Counted from the stretch's first letter, positions 26,361 through 36,342 are shown. The stretch is DNA of 64,000 nucleotides from Longibacter salinarum (GCF_002554795.1 NZ_PDEQ01000003.1:372001-436000), one strand, 5' to 3'. Program-made: numbers and translations. The notes: a model not told the origin generated them from the letters alone.

Positions 26361-27542
26361 TCAAGTCAGCGTCGGCGGGTTGCGTGTGCTTGTTTGATCT
26401 GTATGCAAAGGAGAAGCGACGGGCGCGGTCTCCGTGCGGAGTGGGATGTCTATGGAAACGATGCATCCACCTCCGTCCGATGGCGCTATTTCGAACCGGT
26501 GGTTCCCATGGTAAAGGGCGTCCAGCCGGGCACGCGTATTCGACAACCCAATGCCCTCTTTCAGCTTCATACTTTCATTGAAGCCGCGTCCATCATCCTC
26601 GACCCGGAGAAGTAGGCGCTGTCCGGCCCGCCGGGCTGACACCCGGACCGTTCCACCCTCTTCGTTCGCCGCGATTCCGTGGCGAATGGCGTTCTCAACG
26701 AGGGGCTGAAGAAGGAGCGTAGGGACGCATGCGGACATCGTATCCGCATCCACGTCGATGGTCGTAGACAGGCGGTCCCCGAACCGAATCTGCTCGATCT
26801 CGAGATAGCGACGCGTGAAGTCGATTTCTTCTACCAATGGCGCCTCTGGTGCGGCGTCGTTCTCGAGCGTGAGGCGGAGGAAGTCGCTAAGCCGGGCGAT
26901 CATGCGCTCGGCGTCTGAGCTGCGACCTTCTGCCACGAGGGTCGAGATCGCATTCATTGTGTTGAACAGAAAATGCGGATTCAACTGGTACCGTAGCGCC
27001 TGAAGTTCGGCTCGATGCGCGTGCCCTTCAGCCCGGATCGCACGCTCCCGTTCTGCTTCCATATCGCGGTAGTACTTGATGCCAAAGTACAGGACGCTCC
27101 ACGCCAGCATGATGAACGTGTAGAAGAGGGCGCCGCTGAAGATCGAAGCGAAAGAAGGAAGATAGAAATCTTGGCCGGCGATCGACGCACGAATCACGCG
27201 GGCACCTATCTTAAAAAGTCCGCTCCAGATGACCGTGGCGACGTACGAGACGACCGCTGCAATCGATATCAGGGCGGGGATTGGGATCGTGCGCTCGTAC
27301 AGGTACTGGTAGAAGGGGCGGAGACCGAGCGCCACGAGGCCACCGGACATCCCGAACCACATTTTGGCGAGAAGCGTGATGTATGGGTCGTCCACATGCG
27401 CAACAACGCCGAACCACATCGACAGCCCTATGGCAAGCCAGCCAAGCACGTGGAACGTCCAGAAGGAGGTAAGGACGCGGTGTGATGGCTTGGGAAATGA
27501 GGACTCCATGACGAGCACATGAGGAGGAACGGTCCGAGACAT
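26361..27542 (-). CDS. LytS/YehU-type sensor histidine kinase
   Basis: About 393 residues from the ATG at 27542; 27509 is an alternative. Five or so hydrophobic segments (for example VLTSFWTFHVLGWLAIGLSM, ALISIAAVVSYVATVIWSGL, ALFYTFIMLAWSVLYFGIKYY) form the sensor. The kinase core has the phosphoacceptor His in QLNPHFLFNTMNAI (His_kinase family) and the HATPase motifs LLQPLVENAIRHG and DDGRGF. It phosphorylates the adjacent LytTR regulator. The signal is unknown. Confidence 0.92.
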   Translation of the reverse strand: MSRTVPPHVLVMESSFPKPSHRVLTSFWTFHVLGWLAIGLSMWFGVVAHVDDPYITLLAKMWFGMSGGLVALGLRPFYQYLYERTIPIPALISIAAVVSYVATVIWSGLFKIGARVIRASIAGQDFYLPSFASIFSGALFYTFIMLAWSVLYFGIKYYRDMEAERERAIRAEGHAHRAELQALRYQLNPHFLFNTMNAISTLVAEGRSSDAERMIARLSDFLRLTLENDAAPEAPLVEEIDFTRRYLEIEQIRFGDRLSTTIDVDADTMSACVPTLLLQPLVENAIRHGIAANEEGGTVRVSARRAGQRLLLRVEDDGRGFNESMKLKEGIGLSNTRARLDALYHGNHRFEIAPSDGGGCIVSIDIPLRTETAPVASPLHTDQTSTRNPPTLT

Positions 27543-27745
27543 AATTTCAAGATGCCCGCTGCTGCATGTTCTGTCAACCGAACTTCTGGATGTAGCGTGG
27601 ACGTTGCGACAAGCCGATGCCTCTGTACGATGAGTCGTTTCGGAGCGAGCGAATGTGGATCTCATGCAGATCGCATTCATGTCGCGAACGGTTCTTCTAG
27701 GCCATCGTAACGTCACGTCCGACCCGTTAGAGCATATTTGAGACG

Positions 27746-28465
27746 ATGACTGAGACCGCTCTGTCCGATAGCGACGTACTATATGACGACGAGGCTCTGC
27801 TCGTCGTAAATAAGCCGGCAGGTTTGTTGTCGCAGGCAGATCATACTGGAGATGTGGATCTGGTTACCGCCGCGAAGCGCTGGTTGCGAGACGCTCGCGA
27901 CGCAGGATCAGACCCGTTTGTGGGGCTGGTCCATCGTCTCGACCGCCCGGCGTCTGGCGTCATGGTTCTGGCGCGAACGTCGGATGCGGCGCGCGATCTG
28001 AGCAATCAATTCCAGGACCGGCTGGTCGAAAAGCGCTATCTCGCCATCGTCGAAGGTCGAATGACCGGCATGGGAACGTGTACGGACTATATCGCGAAAA
28101 TCGATCGCGAGCCGACCCTGGTGGGGCCAGATCATCCCGAAGGCAAACGTGCCATTCTTCGTTGGCAAACACTGGCGCCGGGCGATTCTGTCTCGGTCGT
28201 CCAGGTGCAACTTGAAACGGGACGCCCGCATCAGATCCGTCTTCAGCTCTCGAATGAAGGCCACCCCATTCTCGGCGACTTCCGACACGGGGGGAGTCGC
28301 GAACTCGATGGAAAAAATCTCGCGCTGCACCAGGTCCTTCTTCGTGTTGAGCACCCGGACACGTATCGCATGATGACCTGGGCGGTGTCGCCACCCGCAT
28401 CGTGGAACCACGTGCTAAGTTCTGATCAAGCCGCTGCCATTCGAGCCGCTGTGCAGCGCCGTTAG
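27746..28465 (+). CDS. RluA-family rRNA/tRNA pseudouridine synthase
   Basis: A 239-residue enzyme. The catalytic motif is clear in VHRLDRPASGVMVLARTS (HRLD with the catalytic Asp), with RYLAIVEG, GRPHQIRLQL and LHQVLLRVEHP downstream. There is no N-terminal S4 domain, so it resembles the short RluA/TruC-like branch. The target RNA cannot be assigned. The gene lies 85 bases before hemF and may be cotranscribed. Confidence 0.92.
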   Translation: MTETALSDSDVLYDDEALLVVNKPAGLLSQADHTGDVDLVTAAKRWLRDARDAGSDPFVGLVHRLDRPASGVMVLARTSDAARDLSNQFQDRLVEKRYLAIVEGRMTGMGTCTDYIAKIDREPTLVGPDHPEGKRAILRWQTLAPGDSVSVVQVQLETGRPHQIRLQLSNEGHPILGDFRHGGSRELDGKNLALHQVLLRVEHPDTYRMMTWAVSPPASWNHVLSSDQAAAIRAAVQRR

Positions 28466-28550
28466 TCGAGTGTCGGCGAGCGGATGCAAGAGCGCTTGTC
28501 CCGAATCAAAGCAGCCATTTCGAACGTCAACCTTCCCAATTGCTAGGCCC

Positions 28551-29525
28551 ATGGCAGATTCCTTCGAACGCGTCGACAAGTTGCGTGACGAGCCGCGCAC
28601 CGATATTCCGATGGCGCATCGAATGCAGCGCTTCGTCGAGGCGTTGCAGATGCGTATTGTCAAGAAGCTCGAGGCCATCGACGACTCTACCTCGTTTCGT
28701 CTCGATCAATGGGAGAGAGAAGGAGGAGGAGGCGGTCTGACAGCCGTTATTGACGACGGCGAGGTGTTTGAAAAGGGGGGCGTCAACACGTCTGCTGTTC
28801 ACGGAGAGCTGCCGGACCGGATGGTGGAAGCGTTCGGCGTAGAGCCCAAGCCGTTTTTCGCGACGGGCGTCTCGCTGGTGATCCACCCGCGTTCACCATG
28901 GGTGCCGACGGTACACGCCAACTTTCGATACTTTGCCCTGGGCGACGACCTCATGGAGCCGGACGATCAGTGGTTCGGGGGCGGAGCCGACCTCACGCCG
29001 TACTATCCGACGTTAGAGGATGCCAAGCACTTTCACCGTGTGTGGAAGCACGTTTGTGATCGTCATGACGTGGCGGATTATGGTGATTTCAAGCAGAAGT
29101 GCGACGAGTACTTTTATCTGCCGCATCGGAGCGAAGCACGCGGTGTGGGCGGAATCTTTTATGATTACCTGCGCGACGACCCGGAGGGGACGTTTTTCTT
29201 CAGCCGGGAGGCCGGTCGGCGTTTCCTGGATAGCTACGTCCCGATTGTTGAGCGGCACCTCGATACGCCATACGGAGAGGAGGAACGAACCTACCAGGAA
29301 GTGCGACGCGGACGGTATGTCGAGTTCAACCTGCTTTTCGATCGCGGGACGAAGTTTGGCATCGAGACGCGGGGGCGGACCGAGAGCATCCTCATGAGTC
29401 TGCCGAGAAGTGTGCAGTGGCGCTACGATTGGACACCGGAGCCTGGAAGCAAAGAGGAGAAGGCTCAGTGGTTTTTTGAAGCGCGGGACTGGCTGTCGCT
29501 CGATGAGTCTGACGTGCCTGAATAA
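28551..29525 (+). CDS. hemF: Oxygen-dependent coproporphyrinogen III oxidase HemF
   Basis: About 324 residues from the ATG at 28551. HemF converts coproporphyrinogen III to protoporphyrinogen IX using oxygen in the cytoplasm. Clear family segments are GGGLTAVIDDGEVFEKGGVN, VHANFRYFALGD, WWFGGGADLTPYYP-like QWFGGGADLTPYYPT, FNLLFDRGTKFGIETRGR and ESILMSLPRSVQWRYDW. It is the first of a haem gene set with hemH and hemL downstream. The length is standard. Confidence 0.97.
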   Translation: MADSFERVDKLRDEPRTDIPMAHRMQRFVEALQMRIVKKLEAIDDSTSFRLDQWEREGGGGGLTAVIDDGEVFEKGGVNTSAVHGELPDRMVEAFGVEPKPFFATGVSLVIHPRSPWVPTVHANFRYFALGDDLMEPDDQWFGGGADLTPYYPTLEDAKHFHRVWKHVCDRHDVADYGDFKQKCDEYFYLPHRSEARGVGGIFYDYLRDDPEGTFFFSREAGRRFLDSYVPIVERHLDTPYGEEERTYQEVRRGRYVEFNLLFDRGTKFGIETRGRTESILMSLPRSVQWRYDWTPEPGSKEEKAQWFFEARDWLSLDESDVPE

Positions 29526-29758
29526 AAAGATGAGTGAGCATCTACCCGGTGCTTCCGCCGGCTGAGCCGTAAGTGGATGCAAAACGTGTCTGCACGCCGA
29601 TGATTTTCTGATGCTGAGCACATTATTTCCCTCGAACACGAAATGCGCACAGTCTTTTGGGGGAAAGTTCAACGCCGTACAGGAACGGGAGAGGCCGGTT
29701 TGACACATAAGTACCAGTCCAGTCAGGGCAATTTACGCCCGGAACAGCACCCGAGCAG

Positions 29759-31084
29759 ATGACTCCTCGCGATTACGTATCCCATTATTCCACGGCAGCA
29801 CCTGCAATCCCAGGTGTCCCGTCGTCTCCTGCGCCCTTATCTGTAGAAGATGGGGAAATGATCGGGATCGTGTGTATGGGCTCGGGCGGGCCATCCTCAC
29901 TGGATGATGTGTCCCGGTTTCTGTATGACCTCTATATGGACCCGGCGCGACTGGAACTGGGGATGGGGGGCTTCCTGCGTCACCTATTTGCCCGCCTAAT
30001 GTCGAATCTGAGGTCGTCTGTTGTTCGCGACCGATACGAAATGATCGGCGGACGCTCTCCACTGCTCCGGATGATGGGCGAGCAAACCGGAGCGCTAGAG
30101 CGCCATCTGATTCGCGAGTATCATGGTGCTGAGGTCGAATTTCGCACCTATGTCGCGCATCGACATGGGACGCCGAGTTTCGTGGATGCGGCGCGCCAAA
30201 TGGAGGAGGACGGTGTGGATCGCGTCGTGCTCTTGCCTCTCGTGCCCCAGTACGCTCTCTCGCGGACCCGCTCGTGGATTCAGTACTGGGAAACCCTCGA
30301 GCACGCCGGCGAGATTCCGAGTTGGCCGAGAACCGCGGTTCACGAGTACGCCGCGAATCCCAAATACGTCCAGGCCTTGAGCGAGCGCATCGACGAGGCC
30401 ACGCAGCGTTTTCCGAAGGAATCGCGGTCGGACATCCATCTGCTGTTTACAGCGGCCGGTCTCCCGCCGAGTGAGCGCGATCGCCGCTGTGATCCATCCT
30501 GCTGCCTCGTGTGTAGCACGGTCGATCATGTCATGCGCTATCGCGATCACGACCACCCGTTTAGCATCGCCTTTCAGCCGGAGGTCGGTCCGCCGATGAC
30601 GCTCATGCCGTCTGTCGAGCGTGAGATTGACCGTCTCGCAGGAGCAGATGCGTCCGATGTGCTCGTCGTTCCGGTGTCGTTCGTAACCGACCGGCTCGAA
30701 ACCTGCGTTCATCTCGACATCGAACTTCGCGACCACGCGTACGATGTTGGAATCGAAAGTTTCGAGGTGACGAGCGGTCTGAACACCCACCCCCTTTTCG
30801 TCGAGGCTCTGGCAGAGGCGGTCGTCTCGCAGTGTCACCTGTCTGACGATATGGTCCGCCGCGAAGCACAGGGTGACTCTGCTCCTTCAGGGTATCCGCT
30901 TCCGCCACTGCGTGATTTGGCGACGGAGCCCATGCACGAGCAGGCCGTCACCTGCCCAGCCTGCACCGGCGAGGTGCGTCCCAAGGTCTGGGGACAGACC
31001 GTCACGGAGACGATTCTCCCGCGCCCGTCTCCCCGTCCGTTCCGCATGACGCCCATGCGGATCGAGTCCAGTCGGGACTCGTGA
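29759..31084 (+). CDS. hemH: Ferrochelatase-like protein (HemH) with altered active site
   Basis: A 441-residue protein, longer than the usual 310-360. After a 33-residue extension the N-terminus reads GIVCMGSGGPSSLDDVSRFL, and IGGRSPLLRMM and FQPEVGPPMTLMP match ferrochelatase landmarks. FVTDRLETCVHLDIEL holds the conserved Glu near 314. However, the motif normally FSAHGLP reads FTAAGLP (residues 230-236), so the catalytic His is Ala (GCC), and the Trp of the VGPxxWLxP motif is also replaced. Immediately after lies an inserted Cys cluster (C244, C248, C249, C252); CPACTG lies near the C-terminus. Iron insertion activity is uncertain. Confidence 0.8.
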   Translation: MTPRDYVSHYSTAAPAIPGVPSSPAPLSVEDGEMIGIVCMGSGGPSSLDDVSRFLYDLYMDPARLELGMGGFLRHLFARLMSNLRSSVVRDRYEMIGGRSPLLRMMGEQTGALERHLIREYHGAEVEFRTYVAHRHGTPSFVDAARQMEEDGVDRVVLLPLVPQYALSRTRSWIQYWETLEHAGEIPSWPRTAVHEYAANPKYVQALSERIDEATQRFPKESRSDIHLLFTAAGLPPSERDRRCDPSCCLVCSTVDHVMRYRDHDHPFSIAFQPEVGPPMTLMPSVEREIDRLAGADASDVLVVPVSFVTDRLETCVHLDIELRDHAYDVGIESFEVTSGLNTHPLFVEALAEAVVSQCHLSDDMVRREAQGDSAPSGYPLPPLRDLATEPMHEQAVTCPACTGEVRPKVWGQTVTETILPRPSPRPFRMTPMRIESSRDS

Positions 31085-31143
31085 TCCGCTGCGTGTGATG
31101 TCGTTTTTGGGCTCGCCCCCGCGTGTTTTGATTTGTCGACCAG

Positions 31144-31761
31144 ATGTCTCAACGTATGCAAGCTCCGTCCGACCACCTCCTTCGCACGATGGCTGCTGTG
31201 CCTGTAAACAGCTTCATCCTCGACCTGGGCTGCGGGGAAGGACGGCATACGGAGCCGTTGCTCCGCCTGGGCTTTCCCGTTCACGGCTGCGACCCTCGAC
31301 CCGACGCGGTCGAGCGCACACGTGGACGTATCAAGGACATCGTCGGAGAAGAGGATGCCGAGAACTGTGTGCAGGTCGCCTCTCTGGCCGAGATGGATTA
31401 TCCAGACGAGTCGTTCGACTGGGTCGTGGTTTATCACGGAGAAGTCTTCGGTGATCGCCCCGAAGACGTCTATCAGCTTCTCTCTGAGGCCCGCCGTATG
31501 TTGAAGCCGGGCGGATGGGCGTATGTTACGTTTCCCGCGGCGGCCGTTGACATCGATGATCAGGAAAGAACCGCAGGAGATGGTGCTCCCGCTTCGTCCC
31601 CGGCCCAAAGTGCGGCGGGTAGCGTCTCCATCGATGAGCTTGAGGCACAGCAGGAGCGGGCCAATCTAGCAACGGCCTCTGCCCCTGAAATCGCTGAAGA
31701 ACCAGGCGCTGTCCGCGTTCGTGCGATTTTTCGCCGCGTGGATCCGAACACACCCGCGTGA
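31144..31761 (+). CDS. SAM-dependent methyltransferase
   Basis: A 205-residue class I methyltransferase. The SAM-binding motif I is ILDLGCGEGRHTEPLL, followed by VHGCDPRPDAVERT and FDWVVVYHGEVF. The C-terminal third is Ala/Glu/Ser-rich and less conserved. The substrate is unknown. It sits between hemH and hemL in the haem region, so a tetrapyrrole or quinone substrate is conceivable but cannot be shown. The ATG start lies 60 bases after hemH. Confidence 0.85.
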   Translation: MSQRMQAPSDHLLRTMAAVPVNSFILDLGCGEGRHTEPLLRLGFPVHGCDPRPDAVERTRGRIKDIVGEEDAENCVQVASLAEMDYPDESFDWVVVYHGEVFGDRPEDVYQLLSEARRMLKPGGWAYVTFPAAAVDIDDQERTAGDGAPASSPAQSAAGSVSIDELEAQQERANLATASAPEIAEEPGAVRVRAIFRRVDPNTPA

Positions 31762-31938
31762 TCGGGGCCTTCGTGGGAGGCAACTCATTTCTTAGACGTG
31801 GCCTTTAGGCACCCGCTTCAGGGATCGACCTCGCGATTCGGTCATACGATACCCGGATGTGTCTCGGTGATTCAGCGCCGCATCGGGGCATGTGAGAGCC
31901 GCAGATTTCTCGGCGTTTCGTGATTCCTACAGCACGTG

Positions 31939-33261
31939 ATGAAACACATGGATATTGCCCCACCGAAGATCGAGATTGGGAAGAGCAAGGCGCTCTACGA
32001 ACAGGCGCAGAAAAGCATTCCCGGCGGTGTCAATTCACCGGCGCGGGCATTCAAGAGTGTCGGCGGCACTCCGCTCTTCATTGAGTCGGCGCAGGGCGCC
32101 TACATGACGGATGTCGACGGAAACGAGTACATCGACTACGTCGGATCCTGGGGGCCGATGATCTTTGGTCACGCCGATTCGGATGTCGTGCATGCGGTCC
32201 AGGACCAGGCGACGTCGTCCACATCGTTCGGAGCGCCAACCCGAATCGAGATTGATGTTGCGGAGCTCGTCTGCGACCTCGTGCCGTCCATCGAGTCTGT
32301 GCGCATGGTGAACTCCGGAACGGAAGCGACCATGAGTGCGGTGCGCGTGGCCCGTGGATTCACAGGCCGAGACAAGATCATCAAGTTCAAGGGCAACTAC
32401 CACGGCCACGGCGATTTCTTCCTGATGGAGGCGGGAAGCGGCCCGCTCACGCACGGGACGCCGAATTCACCTGGTGTTACCGCAGGAAACGCAGAGGATA
32501 CGCTTCTGGCCGAGTACAACGACGTTGAGAACGTGCGCAACCTTGTGGAGGCGCATGACGACAACGTCGCCTGTATCATCGTCGAGCCAATCGCCGGCAA
32601 CATGGGCTGTATTCCGCCCGAGCCGGGCTTTCTCGAAGGTCTCCGCGAGATCTGCGATGAGCACGGCGTCGTCCTGATCTTCGACGAGGTGATGACAGGC
32701 TTCCGGGTTGCGCCGGGAGGAGCACAGGAGCGCTACGGTGTCACGCCGGACATGACGTGCCTTGGAAAGATCATTGGCGGCGGACTGCCGGTGGGGGCGT
32801 ATGGCGGCAAGAAGGAGATTATGAATCACGTCTCACCGGTCGGGCCCGTCTATCAGGCAGGTACGCTCAGCGGCAATCCGTTGGCGATGCGAGCAGGCTA
32901 CGCCGTTCTCTCCAAGATCAAGGAGACGCAGGATACGCTGTACGACGAGCTTGAGGCCTATGGAGCAGCTCTCGAAGAAGGGCTGGCGGACACCCTCGAT
33001 CGGCTCGGACTGGATTACTACCAGACGCGGGTTGGAGCAATGGGCTGCCTGTTCTTTACCGAGGAAAAGGTGGTGGATCAGGCGACGGCGAAGTCGACCG
33101 ATGCCGAAATGTATGCCAATTACTTCCACGGACTACTGGACGAAGGCGTCTACTTCGCTCCGTCACAGTTCGAAGCCTATTTCTTCGGTACGGAGCACGC
33201 AGAACGCGAACTTGAGACGACCCTTGAGGCCCAATACGATGTGTTGAAGCGCATCCACTGA
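31939..33261 (+). CDS. hemL: Glutamate-1-semialdehyde 2,1-aminomutase
   Basis: A 440-residue PLP enzyme that makes 5-aminolevulinate from glutamate-1-semialdehyde in the C5 pathway. Landmarks are FPGGVNSPARAF-like IPGGVNSPARAFKSVGG, SWGPMIFGHAD, VNSGTEATMSAVRVARG, DEVMTGFRV, and the PLP-lysine in CLGKIIGGGLPVGAYGG (Lys near 277). The ATG at 31939 is preferred; a GTG lies one codon earlier. With hemF and a hemH-like gene nearby, this is a haem biosynthesis locus. Confidence 0.97.
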   Translation: MKHMDIAPPKIEIGKSKALYEQAQKSIPGGVNSPARAFKSVGGTPLFIESAQGAYMTDVDGNEYIDYVGSWGPMIFGHADSDVVHAVQDQATSSTSFGAPTRIEIDVAELVCDLVPSIESVRMVNSGTEATMSAVRVARGFTGRDKIIKFKGNYHGHGDFFLMEAGSGPLTHGTPNSPGVTAGNAEDTLLAEYNDVENVRNLVEAHDDNVACIIVEPIAGNMGCIPPEPGFLEGLREICDEHGVVLIFDEVMTGFRVAPGGAQERYGVTPDMTCLGKIIGGGLPVGAYGGKKEIMNHVSPVGPVYQAGTLSGNPLAMRAGYAVLSKIKETQDTLYDELEAYGAALEEGLADTLDRLGLDYYQTRVGAMGCLFFTEEKVVDQATAKSTDAEMYANYFHGLLDEGVYFAPSQFEAYFFGTEHAERELETTLEAQYDVLKRIH

Positions 33262-33749
33262 GGTAGACATCCCACTTCGTCGAGTCATGTACACCCTCGA
33301 TGCTATTCAGCGTCGAGGGTGTTCGTGTGTTGAGGTGTTCGCGAGAATGATCTCCGGGCGTGTTTTACCGTTGCCTTCGAGAAGAGGTTTGCTCGTGCAT
33401 ATACCGCTGCCTATGCACCGATTGAGGAGTCGAGAACGTGGTCGGCGGATGGATCGGGAGATCAGGTGGCGCGCGAGGTCCATGACGTTCTTCGTACTGG
33501 GAGCGTCGCGAGGGCCGACTGGGAATGCGAGCACGAGTATCCATGGTGAAGTCGGGCGTCGTCCACCATACAGATCCTAAATGGATTGAGTGGACGACGG
33601 AAGCGTCGAACCAAAACAGTGGTGCAAGGCCGTGCGCCGCCTCAGATTCCGGTTTGTTCGTGGGCTCAGAGGGCTCTTCTTGTCTACATCAGAGGTGTCT
33701 GCGCGGGATGCGGTGCACAACACATCCCGTCAAACAGCTTCTGAAACAA
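33262..33749. other. Intergenic region after hemL with two inverted repeats
   Basis: About 490 bases without a supportable gene. At 33290-33321 a perfect 10-bp hairpin, ACACCCTCGA with TCGAGGGTGT, follows hemL by 28 bases. It has no strict T run, so it is only a possible terminator. At 33557-33599, CGTCGTCCAC pairs with GTGGACGACG over a 23-base loop. Nothing else stands out. Confidence 0.45.
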
Positions 33750-33787
33750 GAAAAGCCGTGCCCTCCGAACGGGAGAGCACGGCTGAA
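33750..33787 (-). terminator. Terminator of the Ser/Thr kinase gene
   Basis: On the minus strand an AGCCGTGC stem pairs with GCACGGCT around a TCTCCC/GGAG-containing loop and is followed by TTTTCTTG. It lies about 24 bases beyond the kinase stop codon. Confidence 0.85.
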
Positions 33788-33810
33788 ACTTGATGTTTTT
33801 CTAAGAAGCG

Positions 33811-35901
33811 TCAGGGCGTCCAGAGCTTGACGTCGTTGTCTTTGCTCCCGGAGAGCACATAGCGCCCGTCCGGCGAGAACGCGATGGCATTCACGCCGTC
33901 GGCGTCGCCTTCGAAGACATAGCCGAGGCTTCCTGTGTCCACCTTCCAGAGCTGGACTTTCATGTCGCTACTTCCCGAGAGAACGTACTGGCCATCCGGC
34001 GAGAACGAGACGGCGATGACGAGTCCCGAATGACCGTCGAACGTGCGCAGGAGCTCACCCGATTCGACATCCCAGAGGCGCGCTGTCATATCGTCGCTGC
34101 CAGAGAGAGCGTACCGTCCATCGGGGGAGAAGGAAACGGAGAACACGTACGTCGAGTCCCAGTCGCCTTCGTCGAAGGTCCGCACAACGGACCCCGATGC
34201 CGCATCCCAGAGCTTCAGGGTTCCGGACTGGCCGCTGCCGGTCAGGACGTATTTTCCATCGGGCGAGAAAGCCAGGGAGAAGATCGCTTCCGGGTTGTGG
34301 TCGAAGGTGCGGACCACGTTGCCGGTGTCGGTCTCCCACATGCGCAGCGTTCCCGCTTCCCCGCATCCCGACAGAACGTATTCGCCGTCTGGAGAGAAGG
34401 TGGCGGCGAGGACCGCTTCGGAGTGGCGTTCGAACGTACGCACGGCCTGACCGGACTCGACATTCCACAGGCGAACGTGGCCATTCGAGCTTTCCGAGAC
34501 CAGGTGACTTCCGTCGGGCGATAGAGCGACGGAGATCGGCTGACTGTCGAGACCCGTGAACGTTTGGATCTGTCGGCCGGTCACGACCTCCCAGAGCTTC
34601 ACAGTGTTGTCTTCGGCGCCGGAGAGGGCGTACTGGCCGTCGGGCGAGAAGGCGACGGCGTTAACCCAGTCGGCATTTCCGTTCAGCGATCGAACGATGT
34701 GAAGCCGCTGACGCTGAGGCTGGTTTTCGTTCTGTGAGGCGTCTTCGGACGCTTCTGCTGTAGCTGTTTCTGTCGAGGCAGCCGTCGCTGTTTCTGTTTC
34801 TGCACTGTCGTCGCCCGGGCGGTACACCTGCGTTTTCGGCGCATCCGGTGCGACTCCATTTCCGCCGCCGCTGCCGCCACCATCACCGCTTGGTGCGCTA
34901 ACGGAAGCACCTCCACCGCCTCCCTGCGGGACCTCCACATCTTCACCGGGATCGTTGGCGTTCAGAGCATCTGCCACGTCCTGTCCCGTCTGGTACCGAT
35001 CATCGGCATCCTTCATGAGGAGCTTGGCGATGATCATTTCCAGCCAATCCGGACAGTCCGGGTTATGTCGGCTGGGGGGCGTGTAGGACTCGTGCAAGAC
35101 CTTATAGACAACACTCATCGGGTGACCGCCCGTGTGAGGAAGCGTGCCCGTGACCGTCTCGTACAAGACGACGCCGAGACTGTACAGGTCGCTCCGGGGG
35201 TCCACCTCGTTGCCACGAGCTTGCTCCGGACTCATGTATTCGGGTGTGCCGAGGACTGTGCCTGTCTGCGTGAGGCGGGACTCGCTGGAGGCATAGGCGA
35301 TGCCGAAGTCCATGAGCACGGGACGACCGACGTCCGTCACCATTACGTTCGAGCTCTTGACGTCGCGATGGACCGTATCCCGTGTGTGGGCATAGCCGAG
35401 AGCTTCAGCCACTGGCGCGATGAGCGCAACGGCCTCATCGGAGGGGAGGGGACCACCTTCCTGAATGATCTCGTGGAGGTCGCGGCCCGTCAGGTACTCC
35501 ATCGCCATGTAGTGCACCCCGTTCATCTCACCCTCGTCGAAGATGGTGACGATGTGCGGGTGATTGAGCATAGCTGCCGACTTCGCCTCACGGTGGAAGC
35601 GCTCGAGCAGCTTCTGGTCATGCGTGAGGCCCTGAGGTAAGACCTTCAGCGCAACGGGGCGGCCGAGACTGGATTGAACGGCTTTGTACACGATGGCCAT
35701 ACCACCGCGTCCCAGCTCCTTGTTGATTTCGTACTGCGACGCCATAGCGTCGCGAACGACGGTCTCGGGATTGGAAAAACTCCCCGTCCCCGCGGACGTC
35801 GTCGGCGGGTCTTCAAGCCACTCTCCGCAATGCTTACATTTGCGGGCTGCCGCGAGGATCTCTTCGTGGCAATAGGGACAACGCTTGTTAGCTTCGGACA
35901 T
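33811..35901 (-). CDS. Zinc-ribbon Ser/Thr protein kinase with WD40 propeller
   Basis: About 696 residues from the ATG at 35901. The order is: zinc ribbon CPYC...CKHCG (Cys 8, 11, 22, 25); Hanks-type kinase with the Gly loop ELGRGGMAIVYKA, VALKV Lys near 86, HRDVKSSNVM (178-187) and DFGIA (198-202); an Asp/Gly/Thr-rich linker; then seven WD40-like repeats, each with a FSPDGxYxLSG core, forming one propeller to the end. There is no membrane segment, so the propeller is cytoplasmic. It probably phosphorylates Thr residues; the following genes supply FHA and PP2C partners. Confidence 0.93.
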   Translation of the reverse strand: MSEANKRCPYCHEEILAAARKCKHCGEWLEDPPTTSAGTGSFSNPETVVRDAMASQYEINKELGRGGMAIVYKAVQSSLGRPVALKVLPQGLTHDQKLLERFHREAKSAAMLNHPHIVTIFDEGEMNGVHYMAMEYLTGRDLHEIIQEGGPLPSDEAVALIAPVAEALGYAHTRDTVHRDVKSSNVMVTDVGRPVLMDFGIAYASSESRLTQTGTVLGTPEYMSPEQARGNEVDPRSDLYSLGVVLYETVTGTLPHTGGHPMSVVYKVLHESYTPPSRHNPDCPDWLEMIIAKLLMKDADDRYQTGQDVADALNANDPGEDVEVPQGGGGGASVSAPSGDGGGSGGGNGVAPDAPKTQVYRPGDDSAETETATAASTETATAEASEDASQNENQPQRQRLHIVRSLNGNADWVNAVAFSPDGQYALSGAEDNTVKLWEVVTGRQIQTFTGLDSQPISVALSPDGSHLVSESSNGHVRLWNVESGQAVRTFERHSEAVLAATFSPDGEYVLSGCGEAGTLRMWETDTGNVVRTFDHNPEAIFSLAFSPDGKYVLTGSGQSGTLKLWDAASGSVVRTFDEGDWDSTYVFSVSFSPDGRYALSGSDDMTARLWDVESGELLRTFDGHSGLVIAVSFSPDGQYVLSGSSDMKVQLWKVDTGSLGYVFEGDADGVNAIAFSPDGRYVLSGSKDNDVKLWTP

Positions 35902-36342
35902 GTCCTGGATGCAATTAGTGCGCGACATCCAGCGGGTCGGCGGCGAGGCCCGACCGCACCGAATGAGTGCGAGTAGGAGCCGGAGTGGAGGTCTCCGGTA
36001 CGGCTAGTTATGTGTAAGGGGCCGGCGTTCATCGAGCACCTCTCATCCCACGATTCATAGTAACCGTTCGCGCGAGAGCATGAGGCAAAACGATTGCGCG
36101 AACGGACGTGCCGGAGAGAGGCATACCGGATTCTATCGACCCATAATGAGCAATAATTCTGCCAGCTTGTGACTATGATGCGATGCGTGCCTTAAGCTGC
36201 CAGCGGCGCCGTTCGATGAAGCGCGTAGCTCAAAAGTAGGCCCGAACCTCCGGAAGGAAGTCCGGGCCGCGGGGCAGATGAACCCAGGCTCGCCGCGGGT
36301 GTCGACGGTAGCCGGTCACCCGGGTGCTAACGCTGTGCTGAG
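35902..36342. other. Intergenic region with strong hairpin downstream of the FHA gene
   Basis: A stem-loop at about 36239-36270 (minus-strand reading GGCCCGGAC...TTCGGGCC) lies about 70 bases beyond the FHA stop. It is the likely transcription end, although only a short T-rich run (TACTTTTG) follows. The kinase promoter must also lie here. A plus-strand piece GGAAGGAAGTCCGGGC recalls a conserved segment of RNase P RNA, but the region is too short for that RNA. Confidence 0.45.

Noticed and set aside
33290-33321. Perfect 10-bp hairpin after hemL as a definite terminator
   Set aside because: The stem is perfect but no T run follows on either strand, so I kept it only as a possible terminator inside the intergenic entry.
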